Positions 23,857 to 34,543 of a DNA stretch of 36,484 nucleotides are shown one piece after another. Both the position numbers and the translations under genes were made by a program. The stretch covers positions 31,977-68,460 of the forward strand of contig JBBBWG010019334.1 in assembly GCA_037176905.1 (NCBI GenBank). Direction: 5' to 3'. The first letter of the stretch is position 1; every line of letters starts with the position of its first letter. The notes under the pieces were generated by a model. It saw only the letters and a list, made by a program, of their open reading frames with translations. It ran no database searches and was not told where the DNA came from. Source of the stretch: Azolla pinnata. Taxonomy: Eukaryota > Streptophyta > Polypodiopsida > Salviniales > Salviniaceae.

Positions 23857-24169
23857 TGCAGATGCCATGGCATACAATGAGATGGAACTGTATTTGTAGC
23901 TAACTATCGGCTATCAAGCCATTTGGTTCCACCGACGACTTTTTTTTGGCCTTGCTTGATCTTTCTCTAATGCATGATTGTGAGCTCTAATAGTCACCGC
24001 AATCCAACCGTTTCGTTGTATGTATGGGATTTTGCCTCTAAAAAAAGGTCCTCTTGTTTCTCGGCGGTTGCAAATAGGGCTTTTAGAAAACTTTTCAAAG
24101 AAAGGGAAAATAATCACAGAAGAAAGAGGTCCCGGGTTGTTGCGACCTGTGTCTGAAGGCAAATTTTTT
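23857..24169. other. 3' flank of the PPR frame, no gene seen
   Basis: It begins with the +1-frame continuation of the PPR tail (to about 23901) and then holds AT-rich DNA without recognisable coding content. The part from about 24110 is a diverged flank of the duplicated block described at 24170-24647. Confidence 0.5.
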
Positions 24170-24647
24170 GCATCGGATTGAATTGGCTTTTTTTTTTCTT
24201 TTTTTAATATCGCTGTTGGATCGACTAATCGTTCATCAATGGCAAAACCCAAGTGGTTAGGCTAGTCAGCGATGCCAGAGCAAGTCGAGATTTGGATGTG
24301 AGAGCATAAATTTGGTCAAGCAGATTGTCGCACAAGTCAGGAGATATATCGGAGAAGAAAGAGGTTTGGGTTGTTGCCACTTCTGCATCGGATATAATAA
24401 TCGCAGAAGATATATCAGAAAATAATCGCAGAAGAAAGAGGTTTGGGTTGTTGCCACTTCTGCATCGGATTGAATTGGCTTTTTTTTTTTCTTTTTTTAA
24501 TATCGCTGTTGGATCGACTAATCGTTCATCAATGGCAAAACCCAAGTGGTTAGGCTAGTCAGCGATGCCAGAGCAAGTCGAGATTTGGACGTGAGAGCAT
24601 AAATTTGGTCAAGCAGATTGTCGCACAAGTCAGGAGATATATCGGAA
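24170..24647. repeat. Near-identical direct repeat: two copies of about 185 bp, 292-293 bp apart
   Basis: Copy 1 is 24170-24353 and copy 2 is 24462-24646. Both run from GCATCGGATTGAATTGG through a T-rich run, CGCTGTTGGATCGAC and GATGCCAGAGCAAGTC to CAGGAGATATATCGGA. They differ only in T-run length and about one substitution (TTTGGATG against TTTGGACG), so the duplication is recent. The spacer 24354-24461 repeats smaller pieces (AGAAGAAAGAGGTTTGGGTTG, split across 24353-24375 and 24430-24450) and matches the left flank near 24118, so the real duplicated unit may be near 292 bp. Confidence 0.88.
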
Positions 24648-24689
24648 TCCAAGCAACGGAAAATGACTATGAGGGATTAGATGGAACAA

Positions 24690-25054
24690 AACCTCCGCCC
24701 TAACTCTTAAACCTGATCCTAATCTTAACCTCGACCCTAACTATCCTTGCAAGACTTTGACCCTAACTATCCTTGCAAGACTTTGACCCTAACTCACTTC
24801 CTAATCTAACCTTGGCCGAGGCTGACCCTAACCCTAAATGTTAGCCCAAGCTCTAATGCCCAACCCTAACTCTAACCCTCATCCCAGCCAACTCTAGCCC
24901 TAACCCTAATGTTAGCCCAAGCTCTAACCCCAATCCTAACCCTAATCCTCATCTCAGCGCGAGCTCTAACTCCAACCCTACCCTTGATCCTAACCCAAGC
25001 TCTAACCCCAACCCTAACCCCAACCCTAACCCTAACCCTAACCCTAACCCATCC
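24690..25054. repeat. Degenerate CCCTAA (TTAGGG-type) hexamer array
   Basis: About 365 bp of CCCTAAC and variants (CTCTAAC, CCCCAAC, TCCTAAC, ACCCTTG), degenerate on the left and almost perfect at 25017-25049. The period here is six, unlike the seven-base CCCTAAA beside the gap. A 25-26 bp direct duplication containing CTATCCTTGCAAGACTTTGA lies near 24738-24789. Translations of this array give Val-Arg or Leu-Thr-Pro monotony and are not genes. Confidence 0.9.
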
Positions 25055-25076
25055 TATGTCCCTCATAATCATCACA

Positions 25077-25132
25077 TGTATGTCTACATGCATGCATGCA
25101 ATGTATGTATGTATGTGTGCATGCATGCATGT
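25077..25132. repeat. ATGC/GTAT microsatellite
   Basis: CATGTATGTCTACATGCATG-type alternating repeat directly right of the hexamer array. It is the same motif family as 11913-11950 and 14529-14614. Confidence 0.8.
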
Positions 25133-25262
25133 GTTGGATTCTGCTGCCGAGATCGAAGCTCAGAACTGAAGGGTTTTTGCCGAAGACAGAAGACACAGAA
25201 GACACGGATCGAACCGACTCAGAGGGTCAGAGACGGAGATTTTGGCTGCTTCGTCTGGTCCC

Positions 25263-28200
25263 ATGGGCTTGCATCAGGCGGATTCCCTTGACTTTGTGAC
25301 GTTCACCGTCATCATCGATGATATCGTCCACCCCGATGGTCGGACTGTCATGGAGTCTCTCGGAGGAGGAGGTATGCTTCTAATCCACCCCCCTCTCGAC
25401 TAATTTCCTGTGTTTTCTCGTGTTTTCTCGTGTCTTCTTCTTCTTCTTCTTCTCCGAACATTGTATTATGGGATCACACATGTAACACTCAGAAATGAAC
25501 ATTTGTAACATGGAATCACTACGAAGATAAGCCAACATTGTACAACTCCTTACTCCTTCCGGAATCACAGATGTCAGATAACCCCAATCTCATTCCCCTT
25601 CCCATGAGTTGTCTTTCCAGATGACTCCTCGCACTGATCTTGCTTTGGTTTTCTTTTTGACCCGATTTCAGGAAAACGAACTCTATTCTGATTTCTTCAG
25701 TCATCTGGGTTTTTCAAATCGTGTTAAATATGGCTTCCAGAAAACCTGCTTCGCTCTGGGCTTTCTTCATGCTTTTGTTTCTTGTTATTCCAAAATGCTG
25801 TTAGAAACGTTGTTTGAAACTTATGACATTGGCCGTGATTTTCATTCATATTATTCATACATTATTCTGGCTCTTTTTCTAAAATCCTTATGTTTTTTGT
25901 GTCACGTGTTTGTTTCCCTTTTACAAAATTTATTGATTATACAACTGTAAGAAATCGTAATTATCCTTCATGGTAATGCCATAATGATTTCATGCATCAT
26001 AGATGTAAATTTACTATGAAGCTGCTGAAATCATCCAAAATTTTAGCGTAATTATAGTACACATAGTACATTCCTGAATACATGAACTATATTCCTTTCT
26101 TTTGAGGTGCTTAAAACAGGCCCTCAAACAGCATTTGGAGCTCAACTATGGACATCTGAAGGAAATATGCGGTATACTAGTTTGATGCTATCGTCTTGTT
26201 TCTTTTTATTGAATCGAGTTAGAAGTAAGAATGCATGTTACATTGTTCTAGATATGATTAAAATCATGAATGCATTCTGAAGAGAAATATGAGCTCAGAG
26301 ATACTGTTTCTGCACATGTTTAGGACATCACAGGAAACAGCCTCTAGTGAAACAATCCCTAGATTTTTTATCATGTAAAATTTTAAGTAGAAATCATATG
26401 TCAATCTAGATTAAGGTGAGAATGCATTGTAGTTCATTGTATAAGTCTAACCAAAGTCCAAAACAGAAAACTTGCAAGTGGTATGCTGTATGTCAGAAAT
26501 TACAATACACAACGAGTATTGCCCATCTCGATTATGAAGATGGGAAGATGACTGGAGCTTTCTTTAAATACCTAAAAAAATCATGCAATTTGTATCAATG
26601 CCTGATGTTGACTCTGTAAAGAATGCTATTGTCTGCATGGTTTGTGTCCCGTTTGGCAACAATAGAAAAGTTTTACTCGGTTCACCATAACCCAGAAAGT
26701 CGGTGATCTACCACTTTGAATGCGATCCAATAGAAAGAAGCTTTTGCTACTCATTATTTAGAAAACTGACACTGTCTATAGGGTTGGCCTGGCTGCATGC
26801 GTGGGACCAGAATTCCCACTTTCATGTAGAAAGTGGCTGGATGACACAGATATTGACTCAACAGGCCTCATAATAACTTCCTCTCCCACTTTAAGAGCGT
26901 GGCAGGTGATTGCGCCTATTTTTACTTATAAATTGTTTCATAGATCTGCCTATTCTTCCTTAGAAATTCACAATATTCCTCGACAGTAATCTAACAGATC
27001 ATTTTCTGATACAGGTCTTGGAGGCAGATGGCAGGCGAACTCAGGTTCTCGATTGAATTGTAACTGTTATACTTCTTTTACTTGTTTGAAGTAGATCTAG
27101 TGTGCCTAAATCTGTATCTCAGATAGATACTGGATAAGCTATCATTCTGGGTCTATACATATTGTTGGGCAAAATGAAGAGAATAGTAGCACCATTATGG
27201 CCTCAAAGTTGCATTCATCCGCCAGCAGTTGATTAACAGAAACCAAGACCCGTGATGAATTGAAGAGTTCTGAGTTGACACAATCAAACATAGTCGATTC
27301 CTCCCTGTGACTATAGATTTTGTCATGATAATGCTATGGATGAATAGGATCCCAGAGAAGGATGGCCAGGAATCTCTTGGAACTGTGTTGCAGTTGCTTT
27401 GATCAAATGCCAGGAACGATATCAGAGAAGGATGGCAAATGGGCATACCAATAAAAGAACCTTGAAAAGGTGCTATTGACTGTGTGGAATATTTGCATTG
27501 ATGGCCTGAGAATATTTGTCAATGACTATGGTTGTAAAATCACTGGATTTTGATTAGATTGGAAAGGAAACAATAGAGTGCAGTCTGAACTGTGTTGTTT
27601 TTCCTTGGAGGGGAGAATTGTGTGTTGGTGGAAAATATTTTTCAATGCATGATATGTGAAGATTTACTTCATAAGTCTGCCAACATTGAACAGGTATGGA
27701 GGGTAGATTTTGATGATGAAATGTGGGACATGTTTAGGCCACCTATCAGCTCTCTACCATTACCATATCAGTAAGTAAAATTTCTTTTTGTGTGGAAAAA
27801 AAAGATACGAATTTCAAGATTTCATGCTTTGTTAAACAGAATCAGTCAAAACGAAGTTTGCTTGTGCAGAATCAATGAGAACAGATATTATTATTATTCT
27901 CTTAAGAAAGAACGATTGCTTTATTTTAAGTTCCAACCTTGTTTGTAATCATGAGCGGGTTATTTGTGTTTTCTGGAGAGGGAAAATGACTAAAGAAACA
28001 AAGGAAAGTCATAGTGATACTATTACTAAGATTATGAGAGGTTGATTGGATGAATTCTGATAGATATGATCTGTCAAGAGCTTGTGAAAATGGCAAATAT
28101 TGACCAGAACTGTGTAGAACCTCCCAGTGATTTGCAACTGTTTTGATCAGGAAAGCTAAGGTTTATCATGTTGGGGTACATCCAAGCGCACGGGATGTTC

Positions 28201-29509
28201 CTTTCATTGAAAGTTTAAGAGCAACAGGAGCAGATGTTGTAAGCATTGAAACATATACACATGCCGAAGACATATTAACTCGTTCTGAGCTGAGGTGAGT
28301 AACTTGAACATTCCAAGCCATTATTTCAGAAATCAAATGATAATGACTTATTTACATATGAAGGCCAACTTCAGGGATTTAGTGACATCAGCCCATATAT
28401 TTTCACCGAATGAGAAAGAGGCAATCTCGCTCGTTGGCCCTGGAACTCCAAATGACATCATTAGTCGACTTGTTGAGCTTGGGGCAGAAGTAGGTCTAGT
28501 AGTCCGATTGTTATTTATCACCTTTGGATATTTGTGCAAAGATTGGAGGTTGCTTTCCGTTGAGGGATAAAATTTCTTTCTACTTGCAGGTCGTTTGCAT
28601 AAGACGAGGTCAGTTTGGTTGTGTCATCCACAGGCAAGAACAGCTTTCTATGCATTTAGCTGGAACAAATATATTGTATATGCATGTACATATAGTAGAA
28701 AATCGGGGGTTTAGGGTTTAGGATTTAGGCTATGTATAGTTGCTGGCAGTATGAGTATATCTAAAGTAGAAATATTGTTGTTTAAAAGTTCCATGTCTTG
28801 GTCAGAGTACTTCTAGTAATTTATCCAATGGCTCATCTGTACAGGCGTTCTGCACTTCATACTGATAAAGCCTTTTTATTGTCATAAGATTGTGACTGAT
28901 TTGTATTATTAATTAGAGAGTGTACAGATCAGTAAGCCATGTATCATTCAAATATGTGACTAGGTTGCCTGTTTGTTGTACATTAGTGATCGAGCAGAAA
29001 TGTGAAACACAAAATTCTGGCTTTCCGACTTGTAAGTCGATTTGCTATGTTCAAATGTATTTAGGTTGATTTTGTTCCAAAATGGAATCACTTTTACTTC
29101 TCCCAGGGCAGACAATGGAGAAACATGGGAGATACCTGCATATCACGCATTGGAATGTCAAATAAGAGAGCAACCTGACTCCCCACATAAGCGGTGTGCA
29201 GTTGACCCCACTGGATGTGGAAATGCATTCTGTGGGGGATTTGCCATTGGTTGGTGGAAAACCAGGAATCTGCTCACGGCAGGGCTCTATGGGACTGTTG
29301 CTGCAAGCATTAGTGAGTAAAATTGTACTGAAGTCATCATTTTTTTCGAAGATTTGCATTGCAAGATTGTCTGCATTGATAGCATATATTCTATTGCAGT
29401 GATCGAACACGAGGGTGTACCTCCGCCACCAATTTCACAATGGAAATCTGAATTACAGTGGCGAGCCAAAGTGCTGCAGCAGTGTTCTAAGCGGTTGGAT
29501 ATCCCATAG
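25263..29509 (+). CDS. PfkB-family carbohydrate kinase homologue, MAK32-like, 10 exons, 336 aa
   Basis: Exons: 25263-25371, 26120-26171, 26782-26905, 27015-27044, 27694-27770, 28151-28294, 28375-28489, 28590-28633, 29107-29312, 29400-29509; total 1011 nt with continuous phase. The fold is the ribokinase/PfkB family, soluble ATP-dependent kinases of sugars or nucleosides. The start FVTFTVIIDDI with a GGGGPQTAFGAQLW glycine loop (about 34-47) is the substrate-binding end; AHIFSPNEKEA (187-197) and GAEVVCIRRGQFGC are typical mid-domain elements; VDPTGCGNAFCGGFAIG (264-280) is PfkB signature 2. In most kinases that motif reads D-T-x-G-A-G-D with the final Asp as catalytic base; here that position is Asn271. 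As I recall, yeast and fungal MAK32-type proteins also carry Asn, so this is probably subfamily-typical, with substrate and activity unknown. Intron 8 appears to use a GC donor (AG/GCAAGA at 28632). The C-terminus SMIEHEGVPPPPISQWKSEL fits the family. No transit peptide is obvious. Confidence 0.87.
25431..25454. repeat. (CTT)n microsatellite in kinase intron 1
   Basis: About eight CTT units inside the intron 25372-26119; no coding effect. Confidence 0.8.
28706..28729. repeat. Short TTTAGGG (telobox-like) tract in kinase intron 8
   Basis: GGGTTTAGGGTTTAGG followed by a degenerate ATTTAGG unit, G-rich strand on plus. It lies 73 bp after the proposed GC donor site. It is too short to be a telomere relic by itself but adds to the telomere-like motifs of this window. 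Confidence 0.75.
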
Positions 29510-30386
29510 TCAAGCACAAAATCTCGGTTCTCATTTTGTAGTCTTGCAGAGAATCTATAATTCACTTCCTTTTGTCCTATATAACTCATGAAAAGCAGAA
29601 CATGAGATAGGAGTTCATGAAGTGGAAAAGTGTAAAGTTCACTTACATGGTCAAGGTTCCCCGGAGCATTGATAAGGGAGAACATGATAATAATGCACCT
29701 GCCCACTTCAAAGGGTGCCTGAAAGACTAAGCTCCTCAAAATATTCACTTGGAATAGTATGAACATCAATTTATTCTTGGCCATACTGAAGAACTTAATA
29801 ACCAGTCTATGATGTCAGTGGATTACATCAGATTCAGGGTGTGGTCGTGCCTATTGCCTTCATGCCTATGCACATATGCATTGTATTAGATTCTCCGCCT
29901 ATTGTCTATGCGGGCTTTTTTCTCGGTTGGTGTTTTCTCCATTTGAGAGTGCTTTGCTGAAGAGGTGTTTCCTCCATGACACTCACTTGTTTGTGATCCA
30001 ATGCTGGAAATCTGCCTCATGGAAAACAAGAGATGAACAAAAAATTACAACAGTTCAAATCACAAAATGAAACAGAAAAGAACCCCTACTTCATTCAATT
30101 TTTGCCGAACTGCCAGCACTGTTGCATTCATCGATCCAGTGACTTCCTACACATCCAGATGTCCTTTTTAATAGAATTATTTGAGAAAAACAAAGGGCTC
30201 CAGCTCTGTGCAAGTAAATTCAACTCGACTATCCAAACTGGCTGAATTCAACAGGAGTGTCCCTGTTAAAGCATCGTTACATGACTCATAAAAGGAAAAA
30301 GTCAAAATCTTGCAGTCGAGCAGTCCTTATAGCCTTTACTTGTGGAATGAGATGTTAACTAGCACCCAAATTTGTCCCCTCTATGA
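29510..30386. other. Convergent intergenic region (two 3' flanks), no gene seen
   Basis: The kinase gene ends at 29509 on plus and the RBM48 gene ends at 30387 on minus, so both 3' UTRs lie here. Open frames of up to 165 codons on the minus strand overlap the kinase's last exons and have no family signal. Confidence 0.6.
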
Positions 30387-33228
30387 CTATGGAGGAATGT
30401 CAAACGGAATACCCTGATGAATTAGAGGCGCCGGAGCATCTTTCTCAGGTTCAACAAGATGAATCTACAAAAAAATTGTAACCTATCAGGTTAGGATGCA
30501 ACACCTTAGTTGGTTGTTGAATGCCCTCCTGAGGATTTGTCCTGACATAAGATGATGCAAAGTGCAAGATCATTAGCAATTTTCAACTGCTGCATCCATA
30601 TCTAAGGAAAAACGTATACTATATGATCCGACGAGTCTGCCTCAGACTCTAAAATGATAAGCGAAAATGAGTTCTACTGAAGACAAAGGCAAGAAAGATC
30701 TTACAATGCCCTTCCATAATCAAGCTGCAGATTTTGTTCGAACATATTCACTGCGGTAAAAGAGGATCCAACATTTTGAGGGAGTCTCTGAGATGATGGC
30801 AATGGTTGGTGCTCCTGATTAGCTTTTTGAGCTGAATAGATGGTTCTTCCAGCATGTCTATGCTTTTCTGCTGGGAGGAATAGATACCCATCTCCATATC
30901 AATATCAATAACATGCACACCTGTGAGGCCTAATAAGTATATAAACGGTTGTGCTTACATCGTATTCTACTCAGAATCACATATTGTCGTTCTTCCAATT
31001 TGTCTTTCGTATCTGATAACGTTTCATATGTTGGTGCATATGTAACTTGTAACAGGTTACCAAAAAAATTGAATTTGTCGAGCTTGCGTTTGGCAAATCT
31101 GCCATAAAACATTGCAAGGACACATAGGACAAGAATGGTTATTGTTCTAGAATGAAAACATCATTCGAAGCTTCTCAAACTTTTTTATGCATAAATAATG
31201 GGTCTACATTACAATCACGAAGTGAGGCCCATCGATGATATTGTGTAAATTTTCACATAGCTTCTTAGCTTTCCAGAAAGGCTTTATAGAATGATGAAGA
31301 ATACCTGGCATTCGCTATCTTCACAAACTTAATCCAATAGATGTCAGTGAAAGGCTCACTCTCCTCTTCGTCCATTATCCTGTACCTGCATCATTAAGTT
31401 GTTTCATAAAAACCATCACTCACTTTTCTGAGTAATACATGCTATACACAACAACATATCATTCTAACATTGATCAAACAGGTGACCAAAACATAAATAT
31501 ATCTACTTTTTATGCACTTCAACCACCATTCCTTCATAAATTGAATAATCCTTGTAATGTTTCTAGGTCTTAACATGTGTTCGAAAATCTTTTGAAATGT
31601 TGCAATTGCAGTTTGCATTTATGGATCCTGCTTCATCATTTTCTATACTCTTTGCCTACATGAAAAAATCAGAAAAGAATTACGGCAAAAGTTTCCAAAT
31701 TTAAACCTACATGAAATGTACTGAAGGAAAGATAAAGGGATGATAAGGTTTCCAGGAATTCAGAATTACTCTTCAATTGGCCCATATGACCCAAAAAGCT
31801 TCACAAGCTCCTCAGTACACCCAAGCGCAGGGACATTCTTGACAATCAAATATCTGGCACATTCAAAGGAAAGATAGTTATATAAAGCTTATCTTTAGAC
31901 ATCAGGGTCAGTTCAATCATTATACTCATTACGAGATGAGAGCTACCTCATAAAAAAAAAAAGCAGGAGAGAAAATAGATGTGAATAATAAATTCATGAA
32001 TTTAAAAAGAAAACTAATTAGATCTGAAAAAATTCAGAATAGAATATATGTTATAAACATGCCATGAGCAAAACATCGGATGTCATAAAGACAACTACAG
32101 AATTTTATTGGCATGCACCAGAGGCTATCCATGTCTAAGGTGAGGACTCAAGAAGCCTGAATGATGCTGCTTTCTGATAATGTGAAGATTTCTTTCCAAC
32201 ATTCATGCATTTGTTTCTACACCTCCTAACAAGGGCCATGATTCAAGCCAAACATACTACTTGGATTTCACAAGCTCCCGAGGGAGTATATTGTAATTTT
32301 TGCAACCATATGGGAAGAGAGGAAAGAGGTTGAGCCACAAATGAGATCTCTAAACACTATTTTTCTCCTCTTCGTTCCTTCCAATAGGTTTTCCTTATGT
32401 TGTAATAATTGGTGGGCCTTCCCAGAATCCATGTTCTTTAATATAATTTGAAGTATAACACGTCAGCACCATCTATCAATATATATCCAGTCATCACCAT
32501 CACCATCTCCTCGTGCAATAGCATATACATTGCTTGCTCAGCTTTATATATTTAACTATATTAATATCTGAATGTTATGAAGTCTATACACCACAAATCT
32601 GTTTATATTTAGTGGTAGTATCACATCTGTTGCTCTTTTCTTCACTTCCATTTGATTGATCTGCTTCATGAGCTATTCTGCTTACTATGTAGTTAATATC
32701 TGTAGAATTTCTCAAAATCCATTTTGATTTTGTTATTTTTGGATGGTTCAGAGTCTGTCATTTTGAATCCAACTATCTTGATATATTCTGTTGGAGTCAA
32801 CATTCCTATCTAACATCTCCAATAAGATATCCGAGCTAGATATGAGAGCTATATTTATCAGATGTCCCTTCAGGGACATCTAATTTTGAGACCTACATGT
32901 TAGCAACAATTTTCTGTACCTAAGATATGGGATTGAAATGTTCTTATCCAACTTGCAAATTGCTAACGTCAAAAGTTAAGAAGAAGTGTTATTGCTCTGA
33001 AATAGTATGCGTTTAGAATTCCAATTCTTTTGGAAGCACTAAAAACTATAAATCAATTCCTTCGAGGATGATCGTAAACTCCATCTCATCTATTTTCTAT
33101 TTCTCACTCCCTTTCTCCCTCGTACACGCACGCGGGCACACTCAAAGGGTAGCCAAGGATTTCTAGAATAACGGAGGGGAGAACCTGGATTCATCAGAGA
33201 CCGTGTAGACGGGGATGTCGCAAGCCAT
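30387..33228 (-). CDS. RBM48: RNA-binding protein 48 (RBM48) homologue, 7 exons, 209 aa
   Basis: Exons in transcript order: 33228-33185, 31853-31770, 31385-31305, 31098-30959, 30870-30705, 30541-30505, 30464-30387; total 630 nt, all GT-AG, phases continuous. RBM48, with ARMC7, belongs to the minor spliceosome, and in maize and human cells it is needed for splicing of U12-type introns, in the nucleus. The diagnostic start VYTVSDESRYLIVKNVPALG (7-26) carries the RNP2-like strand; LVKLFGSYGPIEE, then EPFTDIYWIKF (53-63) and ANARFAKRKLDKFNFFGN (67-84) complete the RRM. The family hallmark VTYAPTYETLSDTKDKLEER (88-107) follows. The C-terminal part (117-209) is Gln/Ser-rich, ends IHQGIPFDIPP, and is supported by phase and splice sites rather than recognised similarity; I do not see the MN-x-TV-x-LVR helix I recall from seed-plant RBM48. 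Intron 1 is 1.3 kb. A CT-rich leader from a GAA microsatellite (33280-33325) lies upstream of the start. Confidence 0.9.
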
Positions 33229-33380
33229 CGCAGAAGGCGCTACGATCCATCCATAGCTCCACAAGACAGATCAGAATCAGAAGAAGAAGAAGAAGAATGA
33301 AGAAGGAGAATGAAGAAGAAGAAACAAAACATTTAAACGAAAAACAATTAAAAACTAAAAGAATAGAAAATAGAAATAAA
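33229..33380. promoter_or_regulatory. Probable 5' leader/proximal promoter of RBM48 with (GAA)n
   Basis: GAAGAAGAA-type repeats on plus (about 33280-33325) give a CTTCTT-rich sequence on the transcribed strand directly before the RBM48 ATG. An A-rich stretch follows. No TATA box was placed with confidence. Confidence 0.4.
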
Positions 33381-33382
33381 TA

Positions 33383-33807
33383 TTACCCAAAAAACATAGA
33401 AATAAATACATTTTAACGCCTACAAAAATCAGAAATTACAATTATATCTCATATTCCACTAAAAATTTAGCACCCAATTTAATTCCGTTAGTGTACCGTT
33501 AATCGATTTTATTCCCTAATCGCTTTCCACTGATTGATCTTGATCGATTCCCTCTTACTATATTCGATTAACAAAATCTAGTAATTTTAGAATCTAACTA
33601 CTTGATTAACGCGTCAATCAATTAATTGCGGGCCGATCAATTAATTAATTTGATGTTAATTGAGCTCACGATTGATTGATGTGGTGTTAATCAATTAACT
33701 GAGCGTTAATCTTTAAAACTAGGCACGGATTTGTAATTTTTTCAGTTTCAGTAGGCGTTAAAATGCAGTTTATAATTTTGTCAGGCGTTTTGTTGGTAAT
33801 TTTCCCA
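33383..33807. mobile_element. Non-autonomous element with terminal inverted repeats (MITE or foldback-like)
   Basis: CATTTTAACGCCTAC at 33409-33423 is matched exactly in inverted orientation at 33751-33765. Pairing continues inward with small differences (to 33441 and 33731, ending AAATTACAA against TTGTAATTT), giving arms of 33-35 bp. Weaker pairing continues outward (ATTACC near 33382-33387 against GGTAAT near 33795-33800). The interior is AT-rich with many TTAATTAA and ATTGATT motifs and no reading frame. Ends and target-site duplication could not be fixed, so the superfamily is open. Confidence 0.6.
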
Positions 33808-34543
33808 AATAACTAAATGTTCTATGTTATAAATTGGACATATGATTCTTGATGTGTTAATATGCTCGATGCACTGTGGTAAACGCGTATGTGTAAGTAG
33901 TGTAGGATTGCATTTTGCATGCATGTGGTGCATGGACCCGCCAAATCAATGTATACATTTGAATCCCGATTCAGCTCCAAGCTTTGGATTGACCAAATAG
34001 ATCTAGGCGTGAGAGTTGCAAAGGGGTAATAAGCATTAGGGGCTTCTGTTATGCAGTTGTTACTCGGCTCTGTTCATGACTTGGTGAATATGTTGCCAAT
34101 GGGTCTGATGAGGTCCACTACATGATAATGCATTTCAAGTGGGCTTCATACTGACATATATATATATATATCGATGATATATCGCTCCACATGGTCGAGC
34201 TGCTTTGGTTCCCTCAAATTTATGAACCATGAACCAAACAGTGTCCTGTTTCAGAGGTGCATGTTGACCAACAATTGTGCTCTATCATAGTCCGTGGTTG
34301 GTGTGCCCGTGGCATTTGGCCATGTTTACTCGATTATTTCTTCGAATCAATCCGTGCAGATTTCTCAGACGACGAAGGGAGACGGGCGCAATGCTGAAGA
34401 GGAACTACTCCAGAATAATTCCAAGAAGAAGAAGAAGAAGAAGAAGAAGAAGAACAATAAGATTTATAAATGAGGCAAACAATAGGGTGTTTGGGCAATG
34501 AGCTGCTTCTGGCTGTGGTTTTCTCCACGGCTTCCTCGTCTGA
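33808..34543. other. Intergenic DNA with TA and GAA microsatellites
   Basis: No gene seen. A (TA)n tract lies at about 34157-34171 and a (GAA)n run at about 34421-34453. The region is 3' to the carboxypeptidase gene (minus) and distal upstream of RBM48 (minus). Confidence 0.6.

Noticed and set aside
24872-25169. Frames rich in Val-Arg or Leu-Thr-Pro over the CCCTAA array
   Set aside because: Period-six simple repeat read in different frames; no independent evidence of coding.
31600-31690. Possible extra RBM48 exon (KSIENDEAGS on the minus strand)
   Set aside because: It resembles the expected segment by chance, but splice phase fails; the exon at 31305-31385 supplies the expected EPFTDIYWIKF in phase.
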